A stretch of 64,000 nucleotides of DNA, from contig OX419759.1 in NCBI GenBank assembly GCA_948567375.1, positions 22,350,744 through 22,414,743 of the forward strand. Direction: 5' to 3'. The notes beneath the pieces were generated by a model. That model searched no databases, had not been told where the DNA came from, and saw only the letters and a program-made list of their open reading frames with translations. Shown here piece by piece: positions 10,769 to 23,186 of the stretch (position 1 is the first letter of the stretch; each line of letters begins with the position of its first letter). Origin of the DNA: Lunularia cruciata. Lineage: Eukaryota; Streptophyta; Marchantiopsida; Lunulariales; Lunulariaceae. A program made the position numbers and the translations under genes.

Positions 10769-12689
10769 TGTGGTACCCACATTTTTCATTTTGGACGAGT
10801 TTAGAAGAAGAAATGCACTGCTGAAACCAAATTGAAAGCAAATGGAGAACAAATGAGTGCAAACTTGTGATTTGATCAGACCCAAGGAAGTCAACTTCAT
10901 GTAAGAGGAAGAAGTGATCGGTTTGGATCAGACTCGAAGAAGCTTAATTCGTGTCAGAGGAGGGTAAAACTCGGATCAGACGTTAAGGAGGGCAAACCCG
11001 AAGGAGAAATAGAAGTTGCAGGTCAGGATTCTTGCGGGGGCCATATCTCAGTGACCACAACTCCAAATCAAGCACGTTATATTTCGTTGGAAGCGTCTAG
11101 TTCAGGGCTTTCCATTGCCACCAAAATCGCAAAGTTCGAAGGTCTGTAGAAGAAGTTACAAGCATTTAAAGTTTTGGGAGTAGATGTACTTCGGGTCAAA
11201 GTGTTTTCGGGTCAATGTGACTTCGGATTTTGTACTTCGGATTTTGTACTTCGGACTTCGGGTTTACATGGTTTCGGGTCTAAAGACTTTGCCTCAAGAT
11301 GATGATGACTAAATCAAAGGTAGCCGGACCTCGGAATGCAGTGAAGGTGACTTTGGGAGTTTTGCTAGAGGGATCAGAGGAATTTAGAATATGGAAAGAA
11401 GATAGTTAGGATACCCATGACTTCAATTTCAGTTTTGATTGAAGATGGAATGGAAATTGAAGGAGAAATAACAGTAGTGAATAAACCCGAAGTGCAGAAT
11501 CCAACAGTAAATGTCTTTGGGTTAGTAACATGAGTGATTAGGGGAAAGTGTGTTACAAATTGAAGGTGTAGATAGTGTACCCATGCTTTCAATTACAATT
11601 CTTGATGAGGATATAGTAGAATTAGCAAAAGAATTGATAATAGTTAGACCCAAGGTAAGAGAGATAGGAGTGAAGGTGTCTTCGGATTTGACATTTGACA
11701 CTTTAGAGAAGAGTGGGTCGAAAGTTGAAGAGTTAGATAAACTACACACTAGTGCAATTTCAGATCAGGAAAGAGAATTACTAGATCTGGTAGAAGATGT
11801 AGGAGATGTGAAACCCGAGGAAAATGTAGTAGGAAGTAAGATTACTTCAGGTTCGGGTTTGAAAGCCGAGGAAGAAGTAGACATCGGATCGGATTAGTAG
11901 CAGATTTGAGATTTGAAGGGGCAGATATGAAGAGGTGCATTGCCATTTTGGATCTGCAGGTTAGAACAGTTGTGGTAGAACGGTATAGTTGTTAGAACTG
12001 TCAATTGCTTCACTATTTAAGAGTGGCATTTGCATGAAATTGTTGTTCAGTGCTCATTATTTCTGAGAATAGATAAAGCAAAGTGTTGTGAAGCAATGCT
12101 CGTCGCTTGAGCTTGATTCCGAGTATCAATTTCGCAATTGTGTTTGTGAATGTTTGGAGAAATTCGAAGTGCAAGTCAGAGTGCTTGTTGGATGTTGGAT
12201 TCCACAGCCTTGATCTTCATTCTGTGTGTTTGATCCTGAGTGAAGTGCAATCGAAGCAATGCCTTGATAGATCTGAGAGGAATTGTAGTGTTGGTAGTAT
12301 TCTACATTTGTGAGTGCAGTGCAAAGTTGATGTGAAGCAATTTTGATCGAGGAAGTTGTGCCTTCAATGGAGGGGTGGAACACAATTTTGAGGCGAAGTC
12401 GTTTTGCAGTGAAGTGCCATTTTTGGGAGAGCCTGAATCATCACAATCAAGATTGTTTGGAAAGATTTGATGGAGTTATGATTAAGAAGTGTTAATTTGT
12501 GACAAGACTGCGAGTCAGTGCTTGTTACTCTCTTCTGGGTGTGGTTTCTACTTGAGAGACTAAAGAAGAACTCAAGAAAAACTACATTGTTACTTTGCTT
12601 CGTATTTGGATATTTTTGACTCGTATCTCTGTGGGAACGAACTTTACTTACCCGATTACCGCAAAAGTGATATTTGCCGGGTTGTCACA
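10769..12689 (+). mobile_element. Element Cx: 1.9-kb internally different derivative of family C
   Basis: A complete insertion flanked by CCACA (10764-10768 and 12690-12694). It has the family C ends: TGTGGTACCCACATTTTT at the start and CCGGGTTGTCACA at the finish. Bases 10787-11545 do not resemble the usual C leader or N-terminal coding region; they are GC-richer, with repeated TTCGGRTTT/CGGGTC strings near 11190-11280. From about 11550 it matches the C-terminal coding region and the 3' non-coding block of the other copies. It shows that a copy lacking most of the long frame could still move. Confidence 0.85.
11550..11897 (+). pseudogene. Cx: C-terminal part of family C protein
   Basis: A 115-codon open stretch ending in AEEEVDIGSD and stop, the same C-terminus found in C1 (13337), C2 (21473), C4 (46743) and C5 (42388). 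It contains the conserved strings TLEKSGS and DQERELLDLVE. The upstream two thirds of the protein are missing in this element. Whether the stretch is translated is unknown; its openness over 115 codons is notable beside the broken copies. Confidence 0.55.
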
Positions 12690-13336
12690 CCACACCCAAA
12701 AGAGAGTAACAAGCACTGATTCACAATCTTGTCACAAATTAACACTCCTTAATCACAACTCCATCAATTCTTTCTAAACAATCTTGATTGTGATGATTTA
12801 AGCTCTCTCAAAAACGGCACTTCATTGCAAAACGACTTCTCCTCAGAATTGTGTTCCACCCCTCCACTAAAGGCACAACTTCCTTGATCAAATTGCTTCA
12901 CATCAACTTCGCACTGCACTCACAAATGCATAATACTACCGACACTACAATTCCTCTCAGATCTGTCAAGGCATTACTATGATTGCACTTCACTCAGGAT
13001 CAAACACACAAAATGAAGATCAAGGCTATGGAATCCAACATCCAACAAGCACACTGACTTGCACTTCAAATTTCTCCAAACACTCACAAACACAATTGCA
13101 AAGCTGATCCTCGGAATCAAGCTTAAGCGACAAGCACTGCTTCACAACACTTTGCTTTATCTATTCTCAGAATTATGAGCATTGAACAACATAATATTCT
13201 GAATGCCACTCTTAAATAGTGAAAAAATCTATAGTTATCTTCCTAATGTACCTCTTCCTAATGCCTTTACAAACCTGCAGATCTGAAATGACAATGCACC
13301 TCTTCGTATCTGCCTATTCAAATCTCAAATTGGTTA

Positions 13337-15157
13337 CTAATCCAATCCGATGTCTACTTCTTCCTCGGCTTTCAAACCCAAATCCAAAGTAACTTCACTT
13401 CCTAGTACTCTGTCCTTGGGTTTCACAACTCCTATTTCCTCTACCAATTCTACTAATTCTCCACTCTGATCTACAATTCCTATCATAATTAAGCCTTCTA
13501 AATCTCTTTCTCCCGACCCACTCTTCTCTAAAGTGTCAAATGTCAAATCCAAGGACACTTGCACTCTTACTTCTTCTACTTTGGGTTTGGCTCTAACGTC
13601 TTTCCAAAGTTTGTCTATCTCCAATTTCACTAAGTCTAATCTAATCGCGATATTATCTTCTACCTCTAGTATTTTCCTATCTACACAAGTCTTGAGACTA
13701 ATCAACAACGCTTTCAAATTTGTGTCCTTTGCATGTCTCCTCGTCTCTTGCACTAACAACTTCAACTCGTGCAGCCTCGTCCCTTCAATCCGAATGCTGG
13801 CGTCTATAGTTAACATCGCATTCATTCTGAGGACAATCTCCTTCAATGGCTCCAATCTCATCTTCCTTTCACGCTCCCAATCTGCAAGCCAATCCTCTTT
13901 ATACCTCGCCAATTCTACTTCAAACTCGGCTTTCACCGTTTCTTTCTCCTTCTCCTTCTGCTCAATCTTCTCCTCTTGATTACAAAGTAACTCTCGTAAT
14001 CTCTCTTCTTCCCTATATCATACTGCCAACTCCCTTTGCCAAAGTTGCTTCTTCTCTTTGCCAAAGTTGCTTCTTCTCTTCTACACTCTCCATCACTCTA
14101 TCGAGCTCTTGTTCCTTTGCTACTACCCTTGCCATAGCATGGATAATTTCTAATCTTGAATTAGCAAACTGTTGCTTCAAGATTTCATACTCTGCTACTT
14201 GTCTTTCCCTTGCTATGTCACTCTTCTTTACAAGTTCCTCTCGATACATCACTTCTCTCTTCAAGTCTTCAATTACTTGACCTTGCACTACTGCCTCCCC
14301 TTGCAGTACTTCCCTTTCCTCCTCACCTCGGGTTGTAATCTTCTTCAACTCCGAGTTCTCTTCTTCTAATCTCGATAACACCTGCAAGACAGTCTTCACC
14401 TCTGGACATGTCAACTGCATCTCCTTCTTCCTATGCTCCAATTTCACCAACAATGGACACACGATCTCCCACGGGTACTCCACTCCATTGCTTGCAACTA
14501 CTTCTTCCTGCATAGCAATCTCCTTCCTTACTTCTTGTTCACCCAATACTTGCCTTCATCTCTACAGTCTTCATATCGGAATCGACGCCTCATTCCCTGA
14601 GCTTTCATTCACTTCTTCCTTTGCCTTACTCGGATCCGCTTCACCCTTTGCCTTGCATCTTGAACGAACTCTCCTCTGGATCACAGACTTCTTCTCCTTG
14701 GGCTCAAGTATCTTGTCCTCCAACTTCTCATTATCTTTTGGCTCGAGCTCCACCCAAACTTCTTCTTCTTCTACCGCAACGGCTGGTACCAACGTCAGCT
14801 CTCCACCTTCATCACTATCGCTACTTGTATCTCCACTTTGCAGCGTAAGCTCTGGTTCTTCCTCGCGCTTTGGCATCTTTGGACTTGCACTCGGCTTTGC
14901 CTTCCGAGTCTTTGTCTTCTGACGCAATCACCACCATGCCTCTCCTCGGGTTTCCTCTCCTGGTCTTCCGAGGTCTTGTCTTGTCTTTGGCTTCTCCTTG
15001 CCGACTTTGCTTCTTTTGACTTTGGAGAACTCACTTCTATCTCTACGCTCTTCCCTGTCTTTGCATAGTACTCATCTATGCTCCGGATTTGAAGAATGTA
15101 CTGCTGCTCCTCCACATCGACTTCTCTTCTCAAGTTGGGATGGAAGTGAGACACCAT
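13337..15157 (-). pseudogene. C1 coding remnant: coiled-coil protein of family C
   Basis: Minus-strand frame fragments 15157-14927, 14927-14571, 14546-14013 and 13936-13337, together colinear with residues from about 260 to the end of the C2 protein. The stretch at 14546-14013 is strongly coiled-coil in character (LEEENSELKK, EREVLQGEAVVQGQVIEDLK). An acidic Ser/Glu-rich linker precedes it (LQSGDTSSDSDEGGE). The product ends AEEEVDIGLD. Frameshifts near 14570 and 13970 break it. No catalytic motif is recognisable. Confidence 0.75.
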
Positions 15158-15553
15158 TTTCTTGAGAAAGGTAACCTCACTCATCAATCTCTCATAACTC
15201 TCATCAAGAAGAAAGTTCTCAATGAGTGCTGAAGTCAAACTCTCTCAAGACTCTTCTTTCCCATCTCTCCTCTCTTTCTTTTGGTATTCTGACTCATACT
15301 ATGTAAGTGCTGCATCCTCAAAGAAATCTGGTAATAATGAGGCCCACTCATTCTTCTTCCTCTCATTGTTTCCTATGCAAGCTCTCTTGAAGTCTCTCAA
15401 AAAGGCCTCCACATCTTCTCCATCCTTACCAAAGAAAATTGGAAGTTTCCCCCGTCTTAATCCCTCACTATCTTTCTTTATTCTCAATTTTTTCTCTTTT
15501 TTGTTCTTTTCTCTCACTCTATAACCAAAGAGTATATACATGACTAACACCAT
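15158..15553 (-). pseudogene. A2 gag fragment fused to C1 frame
   Basis: Start of family A gag on the minus strand, matching the first about 105 residues of the intact A3 product (FFGKDGEDVEAFLRDFKRAC, NEWASLLPDFFEDAALT). One stop lies near 15299. At about 15157 the gag frame passes without a break into the C1 protein frame, so the 147-codon stretch 15238-14795 is a chimaera of two unrelated elements. The rest of A2 gag-pol and its 3' LTR are deleted. Confidence 0.8.
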
Positions 15554-17007
15554 TTAAGAATAATCCACCCTAGGAGCACAAAAGGTTCAGGTTGCTCCAA
15601 GATTTCTATAGCAACATCAAATCCTAGAGTGCATATTAATCTTACTCTCATGGATAGTTTATCCATAAGTTGAAAGATTATCTCCATCACAAATCTTGAG
15701 AATAGGTGATAAAGGTGGAAGTATTTCTATAGCTGTACTAAAACTCTCTCCAAGATCCTTCATCAAAGTCCCCAAAAGTGCTTTTACTCCACTACACTCA
15801 TGTCCTTTTGGAAGTCCTTCCACTCCACAAACCTCACACAATTCCTTGGTCTTAGATCTTCTTCCTCCTAATCTTGGTGAAGAAGGTCCAACATCCAAAC
15901 CCAAGTCAAGTAAGCTTCTCCTTTCTCTCAATCGCTTGCTCTCAAAAGTTAATGGACATGAACTTGCCTTATGTTCTTTCTCTCCACATAAAAAGCACTT
16001 AGACTCACTCTTTCCTCCAAGTGGTGTAGGTTTTTGGATCCTCTCAACACTCTCTTCAAATTCAATTCTAAATTCTTTTTTCCTCAAATTTACCCCTAAA
16101 ATCACCTCAAACCCTTGCAACCCTCAATTTCCACTCTTACTGACCCTCCATGTTCCTAAAATGAATATAAACACTCAAACATGATTTTTGTTGCTCTCAC
16201 ACTCCTCATGCATGAAATCTAAACTCTCCAAAATTGACCCTTCGTTACAATGTTAGTCAAATCTCTCAACTAGTATGTAATATTCCTTTGAAATTTTGTG
16301 TACTTGATCAAAACTCCAGTGCATCCCTGCTTGAAAAATTTCAGATCTTTTCATTGAGCCATTTGGCCTAGACATCTTTCTATTCAGCACACATATTTTA
16401 GATTTGGCCGAAAACCACTCCACTCACTTTAAAAACTCATAAGTCCTTGTGCAGGAATGATCTCTATCTAATTTTTATGTCAAATAGTAGGATATAATGC
16501 ACTGAATTTCTTGGAAAGTTTTAGCACAATCCAATGAAAATTGAAGAAATTGCAGGCACTGTACAATTTTCCAAAGAGCATGCGGTTGCGGAAGCAATTT
16601 ACCCTATCAACTTTCAAAAATTCTAGCCCAATGTGCATAGTAGCTCTTAAAATAATTACAATTGTACTAACTGAAGGAAAGCCTAAGCTATCATGTGTAA
16701 AATTTCAATTCCAGATCTCAAACTTGAGATTTTGCCCAAAATCACCTAAATTCCCAAAATCTGCAATCCACCTCACACAATCTCTCCAAATCCTCCCATG
16801 TGTACAAGATATAAAAAATCACCTCAAAAACATTGTAATGAACTACATGGTATACAAATGGATCTTGGTTCCCTAACATAAGTTCAGCCCACTCCTCTCC
16901 TAATGTTCTCTCTAAGTGAGTTCTCATGGCCTCATTCTGCTTAATGTAGAATTGAATGCGGAACATTATCTTGCCTTCTAGAGAGGTCTTGGCAATGGAA
17001 CCAAAAA
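15554..17007 (-). pseudogene. A2 leader with extra zinc-knuckle ORF (ORF1)
   Basis: Upstream region of A2 in minus orientation. It holds the decayed primer site (16987-17003), ORF1 part a at 17029-16742 and ORF1 part b at 16120-15659. Part b has the CCHC knuckle CFLCGEKEHKASSC and a second Cys cluster (CEVCGVEGLPKGHEC). In part a the codon that is a stop in A3 is Trp (ILYTWEDLERLCEVDCRFW), so A2 preserves the longer version. Between the parts lie about 620 bp without a long frame. Colinear with 23907-25199 in A3. Confidence 0.7.
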
Positions 17008-17092
17008 TGTGAGCTAGCCTGTCTTTCACTCAAGATAAACCTCTAATGGCTATTATGGTATCACACCATGGACTAAGAAAGCAAGGAACCCT
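17008..17092 (-). repeat. A2 5' LTR, inner part (continues at 32393-32994)
   Basis: Inner end of the A2 LTR next to its primer site. After AACCC at 17088-17092 it is interrupted by element C3 and resumes at 32393 after the second AACCC (32388-32392). Together the two parts make an LTR of about 687 bp, close to the 679 bp of A3. Confidence 0.88.
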
Positions 17093-17893
17093 ATGACAAC
17101 CCGGCAAATATCACTTTTGTGGTAATCAGGTAAGTAAAGTTTGTTCCCGCAGAGATACGATTCAGAATTGGTCAAATACAAAGTCAAATGTCACAATGTA
17201 GTTCTTCTTGGTTGCGTCTTTAATCTCTCAGGTAGAAACCACACCCAGAAGAGAGTAACAAGCTTACAATCTTGACAACTTGTCACGAATACACACACAT
17301 ACATAATCACAACATAGCAAATTTTGTCCAAACAACTCTTGATTGTGATGATTCAAATTCTCCCAAAGACGACACTTCATTGTGAAGAACAATTTTGCCT
17401 CAAAATTGTGTTCCACCCCTCCACTAAAGGCACAACTTCCTTGATCAAAATTGTTTCACATCAACTTCATGCTGCACTCACAAATGCTGAATACTACCAA
17501 CACTACAATTCTTCTCAGATTTGTCAAGGCATTGCTCCGATGCACTTCACTCAGGATCACACACATAGAATGAAGATCAAGGCTATAGAATCCAACATCC
17601 ACAGACACACTTACTTGCACTTCAAAATTCTCCACACACTCACAAACACAAACATAGAATTGACAATCAAAATTAAGCTCAAGCGAGGAGCACTAAAAAC
17701 CAGCACTTTGCTTTATTTATCTTCAGAAATATGAATACTGAACAACATAGTACTACGAATGCTCCCCTTAAATACTAAAGCAAATGGCAGTTCTTCCTAC
17801 TTATGCACTGCTTCCTAACATCTTTTCCTACCTGCATATCCAAACTGACAATCCGTCTCTTCATATCTGTCGCTTCCTATCTCAAAACTATTA
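17093..17893 (-). other. C3 3' non-coding block
   Basis: About 800 bp after the stop codon with no frame of its own. It is among the best conserved parts of family C and recurs at 12695-13336, 20679-21472, 42389-43185, 45937-46742 and 11898-12689. Shared landmarks in element orientation are CTATTTAAG-like TATA strings soon after the stop, GATAGATAAAGC, GGTGGAACACAATT and the terminal TTGTCACA. Confidence 0.7.
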
Positions 17894-20445
17894 TTACACT
17901 GATCCAATGTCTACCTCATCATCGGCTTCCAAACCCGATGATCTTCCTATCACTTCTCCTTCTTCGGGTATATCTAATTCTACCAATTCCTTCACTACTT
18001 CTACTACTTTTTCACTAGGAACTACAATTGCACTAAGGAGTGATTTATCTAACTCTTTATCTCCTAACCCACTCTTCTCTAATGTCTCTAATAATAATTC
18101 CAATGACACCTGTACTCCAATGTCTGCAACATCGGACTTCTTCTCCCTGTCACACTACTCCTAATTTTCTCTAACTCTGAATTGACTAAATCTAATCTGA
18201 GACTAAAGTTGTCCTCTACTTCTAACATCTTCCAATCTACTTTAACTCTCCTCTTCCGAGTTTCTTGTACAAGCAACTTTAGCTCATGCAAACGTGCTTC
18301 TTCTAATCTCCCTTCAGCCTCAGTACACAGCATAGCTCTCAATTTTCCTACTACGTCTCCCACCAATTCTGACTCATACCCTCGTGATCGCTCTACCTTC
18401 AGCTCTTCGCGATACATCTTTAGCTCATCTTTGAACTCAACAGCGATCATCTTCTTCTCCTCCACATACTATGAACTTCATAGCTCTGCACTTTGTACCA
18501 GCTCACGCAATCTTTCTTCTTCTTCATGCTTGACTGCTAACTCTCTCTGCCATGCTTGATCCTTCCCGACTGCACTCTTCTTCAAGCTATCCAACTCTTG
18601 CTCCATTATTGCTGCCATTGCCTTCAAATGAATATTCTTGATGTGCACATCATTCACTTCCTCCTTCATTTTGCTCAGCAACATCGCCTGCTCCTTCAAT
18701 TCCCCCTCTTGCTTCTGCAGTCTTTCCTTCTTGACTCACAGCTCTCGTGTAACATCTCAAAAGTCTTCTTCTTCAAGGCTTCATCCCTCCAAAGTTCTTC
18801 AATTTCTTCATTTCTTTGGATTTCTCGCTCCCCCAACCCCTTCACTTCACTCAACAGCTACTTCACCACCTGCAATTCATTTGTCACCTTCCTACGATCT
18901 TGGGGAATTACTTTCTGATGCTCCTTCAATAGTTCCAGCAATGGTGTGACAACCTTGGTTAGATACGGTATCCCACCAAAATTCTCTCCATCCTCGTTGC
19001 TGTCTTCGTCTTCATACTTTGGTTCCTCCATTGGCTCCTTCTGCTAAAAGCACAATCTTTGTATCTTGAGAGACACCGCTTCTGAGCTCTCTTCTTCTTT
19101 ACCGATTGAACTCGGCCCCGTAGGATATTCCTTCTTTTTCTTGGGTCTCTGCTTGTCTACCACCAGGGCTACACAATGACTCGTTGTTCCAAGTACTCTG
19201 TCAATCATCATATGACAAGCTTCACTGATTCCAACCGCTTGTTGTACCTTAGGTTCCCCCTCACTCTCACTTCCACACTCCTCACTTTGTAAGGTGAGTT
19301 CATCCTCTTCTGATTCCTCTCCTTGCGACTCTGTTTCTTCTTCAGACTTTGATTTTGATGATGCTTCTCTCGCCATCTTCTTACTCTGCACAACCAGTCG
19401 TCAAGTCTTCCTTTGAGCTGGAGGCGACTTTGCTTCTTTGGGTTTACTATGCTTCTTCTTCCTTGGACTTGTGACTTCTTCCATCTTCCATTGTCCTATC
19501 TTCAAGAAGTGATCATCATTGGCTTGCAGTGTATCATATATTATCACTCTTCTTCATCCGCTTCCCGTCTTAAACCAAGATGGAAATGTGACACCATGCA
19601 ATGCCTCTCCTCCACTATTAGCAAATTCAACCCAGAGTAGAAATGTGTTGCAAATGGTCCAAAATAATGCGGAGGCAAACATGTCCTCCAATTGATCACT
19701 ATCTGCCTTGTTTGGTGGTGAAAACACTTCGCCCAATTCACCTTTACCCCTGCAAACATCTGGTGGAAGAAGACTGCTTGCTGCATGTTCATGTAAGTTG
19801 TCCGTTTTGGTTTGAACATGGCCATAATTGCTCCCACAATACTTCTTTTAATCGGATCCCGATAGGACTCCACCTTGTAACCATTTGTTGTTCTCGGAGC
19901 AAAGAAAAACTTTTGGATTTCCGCTGTCTCTTCTGCAACATCACACTTCTGATAGAAGGTGATCCCCGTTGGTTCTCCTGCTTCCTTCCCCAACACTAAT
20001 CTCCAATCTAACTCAGTCCATCGAGCCGGATTTCCTCTCTTCCCTTTGACTTCAAGGCCCTCCTCACAATTACTGGCAGCTATCTTTGTCATCACTCCTG
20101 GGAAACTAAAATTCTAGTTCCATGCTAAAAACATAATACAAAGTCTATTTGAGACCTCAATTTTGGCTACCACATCTAACCTACAAATTGCAAAACTTTG
20201 AACCGCCACACATTTGTGACCTTCTTCGCCATGATCTGCTCTCTCGTTCTTTGGCATTGAAAGACTATGCCTTCTCCTAGACGAGACACTCTAACCCCTT
20301 TTGGATTTTGGAAAATTGCACTCTCAATTGGCTTCTAGACACGCATTACTGCATGATGACTACTTAGAGGAATTGGAAATTTACTTGGTATATTCAACTT
20401 GTCCCTGCTCAATCGCAATTTTATATTACCCCAAATTGTAGTCAT
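17894..20445 (-). pseudogene. C3 coding remnant: divergent family C protein
   Basis: Minus-strand coding region from a likely start at 20445 (MTTIWGNIKLRL..., with SKFPIPL matching SNFPLPL of C2) to the stop before 17894. Main blocks: 20095-19544 (conserved core QAVFFHQMFAGVKVNWAKCF and LPPHYFGPFATHFYSGLNLL), 19391-19044 (acidic linker), 18699-18478 and 18465-18088 (coiled coil), 18109-17894 (C-terminus EADDEVDIGSV). Several stops and frameshifts intervene. Conservation of the core in a copy this diverged suggests past selection on the protein. No enzyme motif seen. Confidence 0.72.
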
Positions 20446-20678
20446 TCTTCAATCAATTTCAAATTTGACTTCCTCTCTTATGCGTGTTGTTGTCTTGTCA
20501 CTATCAAGACATGCTTCTTCTGCCTCCGCTGTTTCTTGAAGTGTACTTTCTTACCACGTACCAAGGTTGTTAGACGGTCTTTGTATTGCCTACGCTTTCC
20601 GACCCAAAGACGATGCTCTTTGGACTTTTTCTGTCGTACACTTCTTCTGAGTACCTCCATCATTGGATCTGATCTTGC

Positions 20679-21472
20679 TGTGACAACCCGGCAAATATCA
20701 CTTTTGCGGTAATCGGGTAAGTAAATTTCATTCCCGCAAAGATACGAGTCAGAATTGGTCAAATATGAAGCAAAGTAACAATTTCAGTTCTTCTTGAGTT
20801 CTTCTTTAGTCTCTTAGGTAGAAACCACACCCAGAAGAGAGTAACAAGCACTGACTCGCAGTCTTGTCACAAATTCACACTCCTTAATCACAAATCCTTC
20901 AATTCTTTCCAAACAATCTTGATTGTGATGATTCAGGTTGTCCCAAAAACGGCACTTCACTGCAAAACAACTTCGCCTCAGAATTGTGTTCTACCCCTCC
21001 ACTGAAGGCACAACTTCCTCGATCAAAATTGCTTCACATCAACTTCGCATTGCAATCCCAAATGCAGAATACTACCAACACTACAATTCCTCTCAGATCT
21101 GTCAAGGCATTTCTTTGATTGCACTTCACTCAGGATCAAACACACAGAATGAAGATCAAGGCTGTGGAATCCAACATCCAACAAACACTCTGACTTGCAC
21201 TTTGAATTTCTCCAAACACTCACAAACACAATTGCAAAATTGATACTCGTAATCAAGCTCAAGCGACGAGCACTGCTTCACAGCACTTCGCTTTATCTAT
21301 TCTCGGAAATAATGAGCATTGAACAACAATTTCCTGCGGATGCCACTCTTAAATAGTGAAGCAATCGACAGTTCTAACAACTATACCGTTCTACAACAAC
21401 GGTTCTAACTTGCAGATCCAAAATGACAATGCAACCTCTTCATATCTGCCCCTTCAAATCTCAAATCGGTTA
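20679..21472 (-). other. C2 3' non-coding block
   Basis: Conserved 3' block after the C2 stop codon. In element orientation a TATA-like CACTATTTAAGAGTGGC lies about 130 bp after the stop, at plus-strand 21343-21359, and the terminus CCGGGTTGTCACA lies at 20691-20679. No partner copy exists at the 5' end of the element, so this is not an LTR. Confidence 0.75.
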
Positions 21473-23186
21473 CTAATCCGATCCGATGTCTACTTCTTCC
21501 TCGATCTTCAAACCCAAACCCGAAATAATCTTACTTCCTACTATCTTTTCCTCGGGTTTCATAACTCCTACTTCTTCTACCAGATCCAGCAATTCTCTTT
21601 CCTGATCTGAAATTGCACTAGTGGGTAGTCTATCTAACTCTTCATCTTTCGACCCACTCTTCTCTAATGTCTCCATCGGTAACTCCGAAGACATTTGGAT
21701 TCCTATGTTATCTACGTCGGGTTTTGCCTTAACATCTTGCCGAAGCTTTTCTAACTCTATTCTCACTAAGTCTAATCTAATCGCAATATTGTCTTCTACT
21801 TCTAAGATCTTCTTGTCTACACGAGTTCTGAGACTAATCAACAAGGCATTCAAATCTGTATCTTTGCTTGTCTTCGCCTCTTCTCCTGCACCAACAACTT
21901 CAACTCGTGTAGTCTTTTTTCTTCAATCCAAACGCTGACTTCTATACTTAACATTGCATTCACTCTGAGGACTATTTCCTTCAATGGCTCCAATCTTGTC
22001 TTGCATTCTCGTTCTCGATCTGCAAGCCATTCCTCTCGATACATCACCAATTCTTCTTCGAATTCGGCCTTCACCACTTCCTTCTCTTTCTCCTTCTGTT
22101 CAACCTTCTCTTCTTGATTACAAAGTCATTCCCATAATCTCTCTTCTTCTCTATATCTCACAGCCAACTCTCGTTGCCAGAGTTGCTTCTTCTCCTCCAT
22201 ACTCTCCATCACTCGATCGAGCTCTTGATCCTCCGATGCTACCCTCGCCATAGCATGGATAAGCTCTACTCTTGAATCAGCAAACTGCTGCTTCAAGATT
22301 TTGTGCTCCACTACCTGTCTCTCCCTTGCGATGTCACTCTTCCTTGCAAGATCCTCTCGATAACTCACTTCTCTCTTCAGGTCTTCGATTACCTAACTTC
22401 TCTCTACTGCTTCCGCTCACAGTACTTCTCTCTCTTCCTCACCTCGAGTTATACTCTTCTTCAACTCCGAGTTTTCTTCTTCTAATCTTGATAAGACCTG
22501 CAAAACAGTCTTTACCTCTGGACAAGTAGATTGCATCTCCTTCTTCTTCTTCTCCAACTTCACCAAGAGTGGGCATACTACCTTCTGTAGGTAATCTACT
22601 CCATTACTGACAACTTCTTCCTCCCGCGGAGTGGTCTCTCTTCTTGCCTCGTGTTCTCTCAATACTCGCCTTCTTCTCTGGAGTCTTCGTATTGGAATTG
22701 ACGCCTCATTGCCCAAGCTTTCTTCTACCTCTTCCTTCACTCTACTCGGCCCCGCTTCACACTTTGCCTTACGTCTCAAGCGAACTCCTTGCTGAACTGC
22801 AATCTTCTTCTCCTCGAGCATTGGTACTTCGTCTTCCAGCGCCGCATTGTCTTCGGTTTCTACTTCGGCTTGCATTTCTTCTTCGTATTTGTCAACCGCA
22901 GGTGCCGAGGTCATTTCTCCACCATCTTCATTGTCACTACTAGTATCTCCACTCTGCAGTGTCAGCTCAAGTTCCTCCTCATGTTCCGAGTCCTCTGTCT
23001 TGAGCTCGGCTTCGCCTTGAGTCTTCATCTTCTGACTCAATCACCACCATTCCTCGCCTCAGGTTATTTTTTTGCATCTTCTGAGGTTTCTTTTTTTCTT
23101 TGGCGTCTGCTTGCCGAGTTCTCTTCTTTGTCGGGGTACTTACAACGACCTCCACGTTCTTCCCTGTCTTTGCGTAGTAATCGTCC
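21473..23186 (-). pseudogene. C2 protein, C-terminal two thirds
   Basis: Continuation of the coding frame interrupted by A3 at codons ST-D|D-YYAKTGKNVEV; the junction reads in frame once one GGAC is removed. Order: basic linker (23186-22979), acidic Ser/Glu linker (LQSGDTSSDNEDGGE), a region RRLQRRRRVLREHE, then a long coiled coil (22600-22126, with CPEVKTVLQVLSRLEEENSE), the block RLHELKLLVQEKRRRQ (about 21900), and the C-terminus IEEEVDIGSD at 21473. Small frameshifts near 23000, 22400, 22100 and 21850 break it. Function unknown; its features suit a structural or scaffold protein. Confidence 0.72.

Larger units (their letters stand above)
10618..15157 (-). mobile_element. Element C1 (family C), 5'-truncated, interrupted by Cx
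   Basis: Minus-strand copy of family C. Its 3' end (plus strand TGTGACAACCCGGCAAATAT) starts at 10618, after AGTTA in B3 gag. The 3' non-coding block is split by Cx at a CCACA duplication (10764-10768 and 12690-12694). The coding remnant is 13337-15157. The 5' third of the element is gone: at about 15157 the C protein frame is fused to gag of A2. The partner copy of AGTTA is lost with that deletion. Confidence 0.82.

Noticed and set aside
10618-15157. C1 together with Cx read as one hairpin-forming inverted repeat element.
   Set aside because: The CCACA duplication around Cx and its own complete tips show that Cx is a separate, later insertion in the opposite orientation.
20679-21472. The 800-bp block starting TGTGACAACCC, repeated six times in the window, read at first as a set of solo LTRs.
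   Set aside because: In the complete copies the matching 5-bp duplication lies about 3.7 kb away at the TGTGGTGCC end, not at the other side of the block, and the block has no second copy within an element.
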